The notes beneath the pieces are model-generated. The model saw nothing but the letters and a program-made list of their open reading frames with translations, was not told the DNA's origin and made no database searches. Made by a program: the position numbers and the translations under genes. DNA of 64,000 nt from Fen-330 sp050008465 (lineage in GTDB: Bacteria; Acidobacteriota; Terriglobia; Bryobacterales; Bryobacteraceae), in assembly GCA_050008465.1 (NCBI GenBank), contig JBEKMO010000002.1, positions 1 to 64,000 of the forward strand, given 5' to 3'. Below, one piece after another: positions 26,094 through 35,774 of this stretch; within the stretch, counting starts at the first letter, position 1, and every line of letters starts with the position of its first letter.

Positions 26094-29081
26094 GTGAATA
26101 CTCTCTTGCGAGTTGATCTAATGTCTTCCTACTCTCTTCCTCGCCATTCGCGCCCCAGGCGCGCTCGATGCACGCGGCTCGTCCAATCAACGGCAGTGGG
26201 AAGAGCCGCCCTGCTCGCTGTTTTCTACCTCTTCGCTTTTCCCGGCGATAGCTTCGCCCTCGGCGAGGCTCGATACGTCCAGGACGCCGGGGGCCGGGGC
26301 AGCTTCCGCATGGTGCAGGGGAAGTACGCCGCGGCCATGTGGGTGGATTCCAACGACCATGCGGGTGTCATTCGCGCCCTCCGCGACCTCCAGGCGGATG
26401 TCGCCCGTGTCACGGACCGCACGCCCGCGATCACTCACGAGGAAAAGGGCCTTGGACCGAGCGCCGTCATTGCGGGCACGATCGGGAAAAGCCGCGTCAT
26501 CGACCGGTTGATCCGCGAGGGAAAGATCGACGCCTCCCCGATCGCGGGCAAGTGGGAGTCGTTCCTGATCCAGGTGGTGGCCAGGCCCCTGCCCGGCGTC
26601 GCCAGCGGATTGATCGTCGCGGGCAGCGACAAGCGGGGGACGATATACGGCATCTATGATTTGTCGGAGCAGATTGGGGTGTCCCCGTGGTACTGGTGGG
26701 CGGACGTTCCGGTGGCGCACAAAGACGCCCTCTTCGTGAAACCCGGCAAGTACGTACAGGGAGAGCCAGCGGTCAAGTACCGCGGCATTTTCCTGAACGA
26801 CGAGGCGCCGGCGCTCACGGGTTGGGTGAAGGAGAAATTCGGAGACTACAACCATCGGTTCTACGAGAAGGTCTTCGAGCTTCTGCTCCGGCTGAAGGCC
26901 AACTATCTCTGGCCGGCGATGTGGAGTAACGCGTTCAATGAGGACGACCCGCTGAATCCAAAGCTCGCCGACCAATACGGCATCGTCATGGGGACCTCGC
27001 ATCACGAGCCGATGCTGCGGGCCCAGCAGGAGTGGAAGCGGCATGGCAAAGGCCCGTGGGACTATGCCCGGAACGCCGAGGTCCTGCGCGCGTTTTGGGA
27101 CGAAGGCGTGCGGCGGAACAAGGATTACGAGAGCATCATCACGCTGGCCATGCGCGGAGACGGCGACGAGCCAATGTCGGAGACCGCCAACATCGCGCTG
27201 CTCGAGAAGATCGTGGCCGATCAGCGGAAGATCATCGCGGACCGGGTCAACCCCAATCTGTCCGCCGTGCCGCAGGACTGGGCGCTGTACAAGGAGGTAC
27301 AGGAATACTACGAGAAGGGAATGCGCGTCCCCGACGACGTGACGCTGCTCTGGTGCGACGACAACTGGGGCAACATCCGGCGCCTGCCGGCCGCCGAGGA
27401 GCGCCAGCGGAGCGGCGGCGCCGGCATCTACTATCACTTCGACTACGTCGGCGGACCGCGATCTTACAAATGGCTCAACACCGTCCCTATCACCAAGGTG
27501 TGGGAGCAGATGAACCTGGCCCATCAGTACGGAGCCAACCGGATCTGGATCGTGAACGTGGGCGACCTGAAACCGATGGAGTTTCCCATCGAGTTCTTCC
27601 TGGATCTCGCGCGCGACCCGAAGAGGTGGCCGAAGGAGAGCATCTCGGAATTCACGAGGCTCTGGGCGGAGCGGGAGTTCGGACGGGCCTATGCGCCGGA
27701 AATCGCGGACATCGTCTCCAAGTACACCAAGTACAACGGAAGGCGCAAGCCGGAGCTCCTGGAGCCGGCCACGTTCAGCCTGACGGATTATCGGGAGGCC
27801 GACAGCGTGGTGGCCGGCTTCAAGTCCATTACCGCCGAAGCGGAGCGAATCTATGGCAGCCTGCCCGAGAGGGCCCGCGACGCGTTCTTCCAGCTCGTTC
27901 TGTTCCCGGCGAAGGCCTCCGCCGTGGTTACCGAGCTCTATGCCACCGTCGGGAAGAACCGCTTGTACGCCAGCCAGGGCCGCGCCAGCGCAAACGACCT
28001 TGCCGCGCAGGCCCGCGCCTTGTTCCAGGCCGATGCCGCTCTCGCGGATTCCTACAACCACGAGCTGGCCCACGGGAAGTGGAATCACATGATGGATCAG
28101 ACCCATATCGGCTACACGTACTGGAATCAGCCGCCCTCGAATACGATGCCCGAGGTCACCGAGATCCCGGTCCCGGCCCCGGCGGATATGGGCGTCGCCG
28201 TCGAAGGTTCCTCTTCGGCATGGCCCGGCGCATCGGGAGAACCGGCTCTCCCGGAGTTCGATGTTTTCAATCGACAGTCCCGGTTCATCGACGTGTTCAA
28301 TCGAGGGCAAGCCCCGTTTGAGTTCTCGGCGACGGCCAGCGTTCCCTGGATCGTGGTGAGCGTAACCCACGGCAAGATCGAGAAGGAGCAACGCATCTGG
28401 GCGAGCATTGATTGGCGCAGGGCGCCCCGGGGTTCGGCGGACGGGTCCGTGAAGATCGTCCGATCCGGCGGCAATGAGGTGACGGTACGGGTCAAGGCGT
28501 TCCACCCGGCGGAGCCCGCCAAATCTTCTCTGGATGGCTTTGTCGAGGCCAACGGCTACGTGTCGATCGAAGCGGAGCATTTCACGAAGAAGATCGATGC
28601 CGGCGCGGCCCGGTGGGAGAAGATCGCCGATTACGGGCGGACTCTTTCGTCCCTAACCGTGTTCCCCGTCACCGCCAAAAGCGTGACCCCGCCGCAGGAT
28701 TCCCCGTGCCTGGAATACCGAATGTACCTGTTCGATCCGGGGAAGGTCGACGTCGAGGCGATTCTCGCGCCGACATTGAACTTTGTTCCCGGCCGCGGCC
28801 TTCGGTTCGCGCTCTCCTTCGACGAGCAGCCGCCTCAGATCGTCGATGCGCTGGCGCGGAACTCGCTGGCGGACTGGGAGACAACCGTAAGAGACAGCGT
28901 CCGCAAAATCAAGTCCACTCATAGCCTGGCGACGTCCGGCTACCACACGCTGAAGTTCTGGATGGTGGATCCCGGTCTGGTGCTGCAAAAACTGGTGGTG
29001 GACCTGGGGGGCGTGAAGCCGAGCTACCTGGGCCCGCCGGAAAGTTATCGCGGCGGCAGCCCCGGGAAAAGCGCACCTTAG
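26094..29081 (+). CDS. Glycoside hydrolase family 115 (xylan alpha-glucuronidase)
   Basis: The GTG at 26094 has GGAG 7 bases upstream; an ATG at 26121 is possible. The 995-residue protein has a signal region (about 35-57) and the long GH115 core: AVIAGTIGKSRVIDRL, GSDKRGTIYGIYDLSEQIGVSPWYWWADVP, YRGIFLNDEAPALTGW, LKANYLWPAMWSNAF, MGTSHHEPMLRAQQEW, WCDDNWGNIRRLP and RIWIVNVGDLKPMEFPIEFFLDLA. A C-terminal beta domain begins near GYVSIEAEHFTKK. GH115 removes (4-O-methyl-)glucuronic acid side chains from xylan. It is 15 bp after GH8 and converges with a TonB receptor gene. Confidence 0.93.
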   Translation: MNTLLRVDLMSSYSLPRHSRPRRARCTRLVQSTAVGRAALLAVFYLFAFPGDSFALGEARYVQDAGGRGSFRMVQGKYAAAMWVDSNDHAGVIRALRDLQADVARVTDRTPAITHEEKGLGPSAVIAGTIGKSRVIDRLIREGKIDASPIAGKWESFLIQVVARPLPGVASGLIVAGSDKRGTIYGIYDLSEQIGVSPWYWWADVPVAHKDALFVKPGKYVQGEPAVKYRGIFLNDEAPALTGWVKEKFGDYNHRFYEKVFELLLRLKANYLWPAMWSNAFNEDDPLNPKLADQYGIVMGTSHHEPMLRAQQEWKRHGKGPWDYARNAEVLRAFWDEGVRRNKDYESIITLAMRGDGDEPMSETANIALLEKIVADQRKIIADRVNPNLSAVPQDWALYKEVQEYYEKGMRVPDDVTLLWCDDNWGNIRRLPAAEERQRSGGAGIYYHFDYVGGPRSYKWLNTVPITKVWEQMNLAHQYGANRIWIVNVGDLKPMEFPIEFFLDLARDPKRWPKESISEFTRLWAEREFGRAYAPEIADIVSKYTKYNGRRKPELLEPATFSLTDYREADSVVAGFKSITAEAERIYGSLPERARDAFFQLVLFPAKASAVVTELYATVGKNRLYASQGRASANDLAAQARALFQADAALADSYNHELAHGKWNHMMDQTHIGYTYWNQPPSNTMPEVTEIPVPAPADMGVAVEGSSSAWPGASGEPALPEFDVFNRQSRFIDVFNRGQAPFEFSATASVPWIVVSVTHGKIEKEQRIWASIDWRRAPRGSADGSVKIVRSGGNEVTVRVKAFHPAEPAKSSLDGFVEANGYVSIEAEHFTKKIDAGAARWEKIADYGRTLSSLTVFPVTAKSVTPPQDSPCLEYRMYLFDPGKVDVEAILAPTLNFVPGRGLRFALSFDEQPPQIVDALARNSLADWETTVRDSVRKIKSTHSLATSGYHTLKFWMVDPGLVLQKLVVDLGGVKPSYLGPPESYRGGSPGKSAP

Positions 29082-29130
29082 GTGGACCGCAGGCTGGCCG
29101 GATGCACCTGCCCGTGATGGTCTGACTAAA

Positions 29131-29158
29131 GAGCGCTGCGCCGCAGGGCGCAGCGCTC
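29131..29158. terminator. Hairpin between convergent GH115 and TonB receptor genes
   Basis: Perfect 12-bp arms (29131-29142 and 29147-29158) around a 4-base loop form a strong GC-rich stem. On the minus strand it is followed by TTTA, a weak U-tract. It probably terminates the leftward TonB receptor transcript and may also stop GH115 readthrough. Confidence 0.55.
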
Positions 29159-29175
29159 GACAGGGTCGGCCGCTA

Positions 29176-32100
29176 TTAGAACGCCAACTTCAGCGCCAAC
29201 TGGATAATGCGCGGATCGGCGGCGCCGGTAATTCTTCCAAAACCGCTGTTGCTCTGGGTTACGTTCGGGTTGCTGAAGTTCGCGCGGTTGAGTGCGTTGA
29301 AGAACTCTCCGCGGAGCTGGAGGCGAAGGCGTTCGCCGGGCAGCGGGAATTCCTTGAACACGCCGGTGTCCCAGTTCACCTGGTTCGGCCCGCGGAACAT
29401 GCCCTTGCCGGTGTTCCCCGTGGTGCCGGTGACGGGCAGCCCGAACGCGGACGGAACCAGGTAGTCCACGCAGCGGACCTGGCTCCCGCAGGCGCCATGG
29501 CCGTAGACACTGCCGCCGAGATAGTTCGCGCGGTCTGTGCCGGTGGCGGTTTGGGTCTGGTCTTTGCCGGCTAAGATCGTGAGCGGGCCGCCGGTCAGAT
29601 ACGTGAAGAAGCCGGTCCACTGCCACCCGCCGGCCACCGCGCGAAGCCAGGGATTCGACTTCGCCAGTTTCGGCAGGTCGTATACCCAGGACATCACGAA
29701 GCGATGTCCGCGATCGAACTCCGACGGCCCACGATCGTACTGATGACGGCCCGGAGAGTACCACGGAATGGGCGAGTTGGTCCCGCCCGACGGACCGGCA
29801 ATGCCCTGGCTAGCGGGCATATCGTCAATCGACTTCGACCACGTGTAGTTGGCCAGGATGCTCAGACCGCGCGAGAAACGCTTCTGCGCGGTCATTTGCA
29901 GCGAGTTGAAGCTCGAATTGATGTCCTGCGCAACCTCCGAGATCGAGCCGAACGGCTGCAAGAGGCGCCGCGCATCGGCGCCCAGCGTGCTGCCCGGTGT
30001 GTAAACGGCTGGGTTGAGTTCGAGCGATTCCATCAGGTGGCTCGTATGCGAAGCCACATAGCCGGCGCGCAGCATCCAGTCGCCAGCCAATTGGCGTTCC
30101 AGCATCAGGTTCCAGTTGTAAACGGTCGGAGTCAGCCCCTTCCCCCCGTTGGCCGGATCGAAGGTGATCACCAGCACTGGTCCAGGAAACGCGGAGTTCT
30201 TGGGCGGCGGCCAGGCAGCCGGGTATGGGTTCACGATCCCGAGATAGGGGTTGCTGAGCGTGCCCTGCGGCTGGGTGAGGCTGATCTGGGGGCTGAACGG
30301 CGTCACATCGACGATGCGATTGTTCATCGTGCCGGCTTGCGTCGCGTCGAAGTAAACCCCCGCGCCGCCGCGAATGCTGGTCTTGCCGTCGCCAGTTACG
30401 TCGTAGGCGAAACCTACGCGCGGAGCGAAGTTGTTGTAGCTGCCATTCAGGCCAGAGAGCGGCACTCCCTGATCGCCTGGGAACAGAAGCCCACGAGGAG
30501 CGTTGACATAGACCTGCGAGGTCACGCCCGCATTGTACTTGCTCAGGTCGAACAGCTCGGTGCGGTTTCTCTCCTCGCGCCAGGGGACGAATGGATCCCA
30601 GCGGAGGCCGAGGTTCAGCGTCAGACGGCGCGACGCGTGAAAGTCGTCCTGGACATACAGGCTGTACGAGGTGAGCTGGTTGTCCTTGAACTCGCCGTAG
30701 CCCTGAGTGAACGTTCGCACGTAGCCGAGCATGTAGCTGGCCAGAGCATCGTTGGACACGTCCGACGTGAAGGTGAACGCTCCCGAGGTGCGGAACTGGT
30801 TGCGAAGGAGCACCTGGCCCCGGAGGAGCGAAATGCCAACTCCGATGCTGTGCTTGCCGCGCACCCAATTGAAATCGTCTGCCAGGCTGTACTGGTTCCG
30901 GATGAATGCCGCCGGGTCGGTCTGGGCCACGTTGAAAAAGCCGGAAACGTTGAGCCCTTCCAGGGTCTTCTGAGCCGGCTGAAAGATTTGGACGCCCAGG
31001 TCCGCCAGGCTGAGGCTGCCCGGCGCGGCGCCCCGGTTCGCCGTCTCGCGCGAGAAGCCCAGCCGGATCTCATTCAGCATGGCCGGGCCGAAGATATGGC
31101 TCTCGCTCAGCAGCGCGTTCTGCGCGTCGATCACCGCAAAATTGACGTTGTTCAAATAGTCGCTCAAGTCCAGGAACGGCACCTGGTGGTACCGGTCGAA
31201 GAAGTAGCGCGCCGCCAACCGGTCGTTCTCCGAGAAGGAATGATCCACGCGAGCGACGTACTCGTTGTAGTCCAGCATCGACGGCTGCGCATAGTAAACG
31301 AAGCCGTTGCCGCTCGAAACCACCGGAAGGTGCTTGGTGAAGGCGACCGCGGCGGGATCCAGGCGGTTGGCGGGAATCAGATTGCCCGAGAAAGGCTGAC
31401 CGTTGGTCGGATCGATAATCGTGGTGGCCTTGGCGAAGGGATTCGACGGATTGGAAGCGCTCAGCACGTTGGAAAAGTCGCCGCCAACGTTGGCCGCCAG
31501 GGGGACGTACGCGTTGGAGGTGCTGCTCACGTTGCGGACCTTGGTGCCCTGGTAGCCGAAGAAGAAGAAGTCCTTGTTCGCGCCGTTGTACAGGCCTGGG
31601 ATCTTGATGGGACCGCCGATGGTTCCACCGTACTGGTTGCGCTTGAGGTGGTCGCGGAACGAGGCGAAGAAGTTGCGCGCATTGAAGACCTCGTTGCGGC
31701 AGAACTCGAAGACGCCCCCGTGGAACTCGTTGGAGCCGGACCGCGTGAGCACGTTCACCACGGCACCCGCCAGTCCGCCGTACTTGGCGGGATAGTTGGA
31801 CGTCTGGACGCTGAACTCCTGGAGCGCGTCGGGAAACGGAAACGGCTGGTTGACGTTGGTATAGATGTCGGTGTTGCTGGCGCCGTCCAGCCGGAAGTTG
31901 ACCTGATTCTGCCGGGCGCCGTTGCTCGAAACCGTGACTACCACCGGAAAGGTCTTGGTGGAGCCCTGATCGACGTCGTTGACCGGCGAAGGAATGACGC
32001 CTGCCACGCCGTACAAGAGCGAAGCGGCGTTGCGGCCGTTGAGCGGAAGGTCCGTGATGCGCCTCTGCTCGACGACCTCACTCTGGGTGGCCGTAGTCGT

Positions 32101-32490
32101 GTTGACTAGCGCGCCCTCGGCCGAGACTTCAATGCTCTCAGTAGTCTGCCGCATGACCACGGACGCGTTGACTGTCAGGCTCTGGTCGGCTTGCAGCACG
32201 ATGCCCTTCTGTACCAAAGGCGCGAATCCCCCAGCATGGACGGTCACCGTGTACGTGGAGGGGCGAAGGGAAGGGATGACGTAGTACCCCTGCCCGTTCG
32301 TCACGGTCTCGCGCGATATCGACGTGGCCTCATCGGTGGCCCTGATCTTGGCGGCGGGAACCACCGCCCCAGTGGGGTCGGTAACGGTGCCGACGATGGT
32401 TCCGAAGCCCTGGCCATAAGCCAGACACGCCGCGGAAAGTGCGACGAGGATGCGCGCAGCTATGCGCAACGATCTTAAGCGGTTATACAT
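29176..32490 (-). CDS. Oar-like TonB-dependent outer-membrane receptor
   Basis: The ATG at 32490 is preceded by AGGAGGG at 7-base spacing, giving 1104 residues; the drawn-out frame to 32544 lacks this. A signal peptide (about 1-27, ending AYGQ) is followed by a carboxypeptidase-regulatory-like beta domain (GTVTDPTGAVVPAAKIRATD). Then come a plug (INGR-like LPLNGRNAASLLYGVAG) and a long beta-barrel that ends in Phe (QLALKLAF), the outer-membrane assembly signal. This architecture is typical of Acidobacteriota oligosaccharide or peptide receptors. It converges with the GH8-GH115 operon and diverges from a membrane regulator, so uptake of xylan fragments is a plausible role. Confidence 0.93.
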   Translation of the reverse strand: MYNRLRSLRIAARILVALSAACLAYGQGFGTIVGTVTDPTGAVVPAAKIRATDEATSISRETVTNGQGYYVIPSLRPSTYTVTVHAGGFAPLVQKGIVLQADQSLTVNASVVMRQTTESIEVSAEGALVNTTTATQSEVVEQRRITDLPLNGRNAASLLYGVAGVIPSPVNDVDQGSTKTFPVVVTVSSNGARQNQVNFRLDGASNTDIYTNVNQPFPFPDALQEFSVQTSNYPAKYGGLAGAVVNVLTRSGSNEFHGGVFEFCRNEVFNARNFFASFRDHLKRNQYGGTIGGPIKIPGLYNGANKDFFFFGYQGTKVRNVSSTSNAYVPLAANVGGDFSNVLSASNPSNPFAKATTIIDPTNGQPFSGNLIPANRLDPAAVAFTKHLPVVSSGNGFVYYAQPSMLDYNEYVARVDHSFSENDRLAARYFFDRYHQVPFLDLSDYLNNVNFAVIDAQNALLSESHIFGPAMLNEIRLGFSRETANRGAAPGSLSLADLGVQIFQPAQKTLEGLNVSGFFNVAQTDPAAFIRNQYSLADDFNWVRGKHSIGVGISLLRGQVLLRNQFRTSGAFTFTSDVSNDALASYMLGYVRTFTQGYGEFKDNQLTSYSLYVQDDFHASRRLTLNLGLRWDPFVPWREERNRTELFDLSKYNAGVTSQVYVNAPRGLLFPGDQGVPLSGLNGSYNNFAPRVGFAYDVTGDGKTSIRGGAGVYFDATQAGTMNNRIVDVTPFSPQISLTQPQGTLSNPYLGIVNPYPAAWPPPKNSAFPGPVLVITFDPANGGKGLTPTVYNWNLMLERQLAGDWMLRAGYVASHTSHLMESLELNPAVYTPGSTLGADARRLLQPFGSISEVAQDINSSFNSLQMTAQKRFSRGLSILANYTWSKSIDDMPASQGIAGPSGGTNSPIPWYSPGRHQYDRGPSEFDRGHRFVMSWVYDLPKLAKSNPWLRAVAGGWQWTGFFTYLTGGPLTILAGKDQTQTATGTDRANYLGGSVYGHGACGSQVRCVDYLVPSAFGLPVTGTTGNTGKGMFRGPNQVNWDTGVFKEFPLPGERLRLQLRGEFFNALNRANFSNPNVTQSNSGFGRITGAADPRIIQLALKLAF

Positions 32491-32660
32491 GGACGACCCT
32501 CCTTCAACAGAAGCATTCACTCCGAGAAACTTTGGCGAGAGCATAACTCCGCCGCCGGCATGGATTGTGTGTCCAGGCTGCCAAGGAAGTCTTTCCCAAG
32601 GCTTGATAAAGTGCTAACGAAGTTGTGATAGAATGTTGGCAGACTCTTGGGCAGTCTTGT

Positions 32661-34874
32661 ATGGGTCTGATAATTAAGCACTTATACGGGTTCGGCCCCT
32701 TCCAGTTGGATACCCACGACCGGATGCTGCTGCGCGAGGGCCAGTACGTTCCTCTCACGCCCAAGGCATTGGAGACCTTGCTCGTACTGGTGGAGCACGG
32801 TGGAAGGATCGTAGACAAGGAAGAACTGCTCAGGCAAGTCTGGCCGAACACGTTCGTGGAAGACGCCAGCCTGGCCAAGAACGTCTCCACTCTGCGCAGA
32901 ATCCTCGGGGAATCTGAGGGCCACCGGTATATCGAGACCATACCCAAGCGCGGCTATCGTTTTGTGGCCGAGGTGCGGGTTCTGGAGCAGGAGGATGCCG
33001 CTCCAGTCTCCGAGCAGCACCGGACGGGTCCAAGCTGGTCGGCCCCGGCGCAGGAAGCGCCCCTTCCACAGGCGAGCCTCGATCGAAAGAGAGCTCCGTT
33101 CCTGGTGCGCCACTGGTTTTGGGTGGCAGCGGTTCTGGCGCTGGGAGCAGGGGTCGGTCTGCTGGTCTGGCTGCTCGCCGTCGGGCAGAGTTCCAGCCAG
33201 CCCGCGCCTTCTCTGAGAACCGTACCGCTCACCAGCTTCCCGGGCCGCCAGACTCAGGCGGCGTTTTCACCGGATGGCAATCAGATCGCATTTGTGTGGG
33301 ACGGCCCTCAGAACGACAGTCTGCATGTCTACGTCAAGCTGATTGGCAACGAGACACCGCTGCAACTGACCCACGGCCCAGCCGCCGATTCCAAGCCCGC
33401 ATGGTCGCCCGATGGCCGCTACATTACGTTCTTGCGTACGTCCGCGGACCGGCGCGCCTGGTATCTGATCCCGGCCATTGGCGGTGCGGAGCGCAAGCTG
33501 GCCGACATCTACCCGTATTTTGACGTCGGAGACGGGAATAGCCCGTATTGCTCGCCGGACGGGAAGTACCTCGCGATCGTCGATAAGAGCTCGCTGGAGG
33601 AACCCTCGAGCATCTTTCTGCTCTCGCTGGCGAACTCGGAGATTCGCAAACTCACCTCGCCCCCCGCGGGCACCACCGGCGACTACTACCCGGCCTTTTC
33701 GCCGGACGGAAAGCAGCTCGCATTCGCCCGGGCCATCAGCTTCTCCGCCACCGACCTCTATCTCTTGCCGCTCTCTAGTAACCAGCCGAGACGCCTCACT
33801 TTCGACGGTCTCACGATTGAGGGATTGACCTGGACCGGCGACAGCCGTGAGATCGTTTTCTCATCCCGGCGCGGCGGCAGCATCAACGCTTTGTGGCGGA
33901 TCGCCGCCGCCGGGGGAAAGCCACAACGCGTGCGCACGATCGGCAAGGACGGGGTCAGCCCGGCGCTGTCCCCTCACGGCAATCGTCTAGCCTACACCCA
34001 ACAGCTCGACGACATGAACATCTGGAGCATTGCGCTGGACGCCAGCGGTCGGGCGGCGTCGAAGACGCAGATCATCGCCTCGACGTTCCGGGACTCGGAC
34101 CCGGACTATTCTCCGGATGGCCGCAAGATCGCCTTCACTTCCGGGCGCGCCGGAGGTTTTGGCATCTGGGTCTGCGACAGCGACGGGACCAATGCCCGTC
34201 TGCTTTTCGATGGCGGCCCTTACGTCACGGGGAGCCCCCGCTGGTCTCCCGATGGACGCTGGATCGCTTTCGACACGCGCTCGAATGACCCAGCCAAAGC
34301 GGGGAATCCGAGTATCTATGTGATCAGCGCCGAGGGTGGACAGTTCCGGCGGCTGACCACCGACCCGGCTGGAGGTGTCGCGCCAAGCTGGTCACACGAC
34401 GGACGTTGGATCTACTACGCCTCCACTCGGAGTGGAAATCTCGAGATTTGGAAAATGCCCGCCGCCGGCGGCGCGGCGGCACAGGTCACCAGGACGGGTG
34501 GTTTCGAGGGATTCGAAACGGCCGATGGTCAGTACCTGTATTATCTGAAGGGCCGTGCGGTTCCAGGAATCTGGCGAGTTCCAACGGGAGGCGGCGAAGA
34601 GGTTGCCGTGATCAATCGCGATCAAGCCGGGTTGTGGCGCTGCTGGCGGGTGGCCGGCGGCGGGATCTACTACGCCACGGCTGCTCCACCCCTCGGCCCG
34701 CGGCTCGAGTTCATGGATCTGGCGACCCGGCATGTCCGCGAGATCAGCCGGATGCAGAAAGCGCCGGACCTGACCATTCCTGGCCTGGCGGTCTCACCCG
34801 ACGGGCGGCGCCTGCTCTACGCTCAGTACGACCAGAGCGGCAGCAACATCATGATGGTCGAAGGTTTTCGGTGA
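32661..34874 (+). CDS. Membrane-anchored winged-helix regulator with PD40/TolB-like repeats
   Basis: Starting at the ATG at 32661 the protein has 737 residues. Residues 1-105 form an OmpR-type winged helix (VPLTPKALETLLVLVEHGG, DASLAKNVSTLRRIL, YIETIPKRGYRFVAEV). One transmembrane helix lies at about 150-173. The periplasmic part is a PD40/WD40-like beta-propeller with repeated F-SPDG-x-I/L-AF units (AAFSPDGNQIAFVWDG, YPAFSPDGKQLAFAR, YSPDGRKIAFTS). This ToxR/CadC-like one-component layout is common in Acidobacteriota. It is divergent from the TonB receptor across 170 bp and probably controls it. The ligand is unknown. Confidence 0.88.
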   Translation: MGLIIKHLYGFGPFQLDTHDRMLLREGQYVPLTPKALETLLVLVEHGGRIVDKEELLRQVWPNTFVEDASLAKNVSTLRRILGESEGHRYIETIPKRGYRFVAEVRVLEQEDAAPVSEQHRTGPSWSAPAQEAPLPQASLDRKRAPFLVRHWFWVAAVLALGAGVGLLVWLLAVGQSSSQPAPSLRTVPLTSFPGRQTQAAFSPDGNQIAFVWDGPQNDSLHVYVKLIGNETPLQLTHGPAADSKPAWSPDGRYITFLRTSADRRAWYLIPAIGGAERKLADIYPYFDVGDGNSPYCSPDGKYLAIVDKSSLEEPSSIFLLSLANSEIRKLTSPPAGTTGDYYPAFSPDGKQLAFARAISFSATDLYLLPLSSNQPRRLTFDGLTIEGLTWTGDSREIVFSSRRGGSINALWRIAAAGGKPQRVRTIGKDGVSPALSPHGNRLAYTQQLDDMNIWSIALDASGRAASKTQIIASTFRDSDPDYSPDGRKIAFTSGRAGGFGIWVCDSDGTNARLLFDGGPYVTGSPRWSPDGRWIAFDTRSNDPAKAGNPSIYVISAEGGQFRRLTTDPAGGVAPSWSHDGRWIYYASTRSGNLEIWKMPAAGGAAAQVTRTGGFEGFETADGQYLYYLKGRAVPGIWRVPTGGGEEVAVINRDQAGLWRCWRVAGGGIYYATAAPPLGPRLEFMDLATRHVREISRMQKAPDLTIPGLAVSPDGRRLLYAQYDQSGSNIMMVEGFR

Positions 34875-34955
34875 GGCGGCACGCTCCTGTCGGCTGCACA
34901 CGCTCCGCAAGTGAAACTCTGGGCGCTCCGTAGGTCGAGGGCAGCCGCGCCAGCA

Positions 34956-35072
34956 CGGCGGAGCCGGCATGCCGCGCGGTTAGCGCCGCCTGACCGGGCC
35001 CGCTTGTCCGGCGGAGCCGACATCCCACGCGGTTAGCGCCCGGCGGAGCCGGCATGCCGCGCGGTTAGCGCC
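34956..35072. repeat. Three-copy 32-bp direct repeat
   Basis: Copies at 34956-34987, 35009-35040 and 35041-35072 share CGGCGGAGCC...GCGGTTAGCGCC; the first and third are identical and the last two abut. They lie between the regulator gene and the second ECF cassette, just upstream of its predicted promoter, and do not encode a supported gene. Confidence 0.85.
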
Positions 35073-35094
35073 TTTGCTTTCCTTAGCAATGCTT

Positions 35095-35121
35095 TGTAAC
35101 CTAACAGTTTGCCGGTTCGCC
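35095..35121 (+). promoter_or_regulatory. Candidate ECF-type promoter of the second sigma cassette
   Basis: TGTAACC (35095-35101), a 16-base spacer and CGCC (35118-35121) match the layout found upstream of the first ECF cassette (TGAAACC-N16-CGTC at 2058-2084). Transcription from here would give a leader of roughly 45 bases before the ATG at 35173. Confidence 0.5.
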
Positions 35122-35172
35122 ATTCTGTCTGAGGGAGAGCGAGGCCCCTCGGAATGCAGGCTACCGGACGGC

Positions 35173-35766
35173 ATGCTGGTAGATTTCGAGCTGATCAAGC
35201 GGGCCAGGGAGGGCGACGATTCCGCCTTCAACGAAGTGGTACAGGCGTACCGGAAACGCATCCTGGGCACGATTGCGCGGTTGATTGGGAGGCCGGAGGA
35301 CGTCGAGGACGTCGGCCAGGAAGTGTTCCTCCGCCTGTACTTCTCGCTGGACCAGCTCCGCACCCCGGAGGTGTTCGAGGCATGGATGTACCGCCTGACC
35401 GTCAACGCGGCTTACGATTACCTGCGCCGCCAGAAACGGCGGGGCGAGGCCCGGATGTCGGACCTGTCCGAGCAGCAGGTCATGCTGGCCGATGCCGCCG
35501 CGGGCACCCAGCGGGAAAACGAGGCACAACGGCGGAAAGGCGTCCGCGAGCTGGTCGATTCGCTGCTCCGCTCGATTTCCGAGGAGGATCGGATCTTGCT
35601 TAGCCTGAAGGAGATCGAGGGGCTTTCGCTGAAAGAGCTTGAACAGGTGTACGGGGTGAACGAGAATGCATTGAAGGTCCGGCTGTTTCGGGCCCGGCAG
35701 CGGGTTTTGAAGGCCTACGCGGCGATGGAGGGCAAGGCCGCCGTCGCCGGAGGTTTGGGAGGTTAG
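35173..35766 (+). CDS. ECF sigma factor (RpoE-like), second cassette
   Basis: The ATG at 35173 begins MLVDFELIKRAREGDDSAFNEVVQAY, the normal ECF N-terminus, giving 197 residues; the TTG-started extension to 35074 runs through the promoter and repeats. Region 2 (PEDVEDVGQEVFLRLYFSL, AWMYRLTVNAAYDYLRRQKRR) and region 4 (EGLSLKELEQVYGVNENALKV) are clear. It is followed after 8 bp by a membrane protein and then a Spy-like gene, mirroring the cassette at 436-2047. The two sigma factors share their region 4 recognition helix pattern. Confidence 0.92.
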   Translation: MLVDFELIKRAREGDDSAFNEVVQAYRKRILGTIARLIGRPEDVEDVGQEVFLRLYFSLDQLRTPEVFEAWMYRLTVNAAYDYLRRQKRRGEARMSDLSEQQVMLADAAAGTQRENEAQRRKGVRELVDSLLRSISEEDRILLSLKEIEGLSLKELEQVYGVNENALKVRLFRARQRVLKAYAAMEGKAAVAGGLGG

Positions 35767-35774
35767 GGGGAAGT

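Noticed and set aside
26187..28580. Long minus-strand frame opposite the GH115 gene (797 codons)
   Set aside because: The sense frame matches GH115 throughout; the antisense product has no family features.
29704..32109. Long plus-strand frame opposite the TonB receptor (801 codons)
   Set aside because: Antisense artefact of third-position GC bias; no family similarity, and no start site of note.
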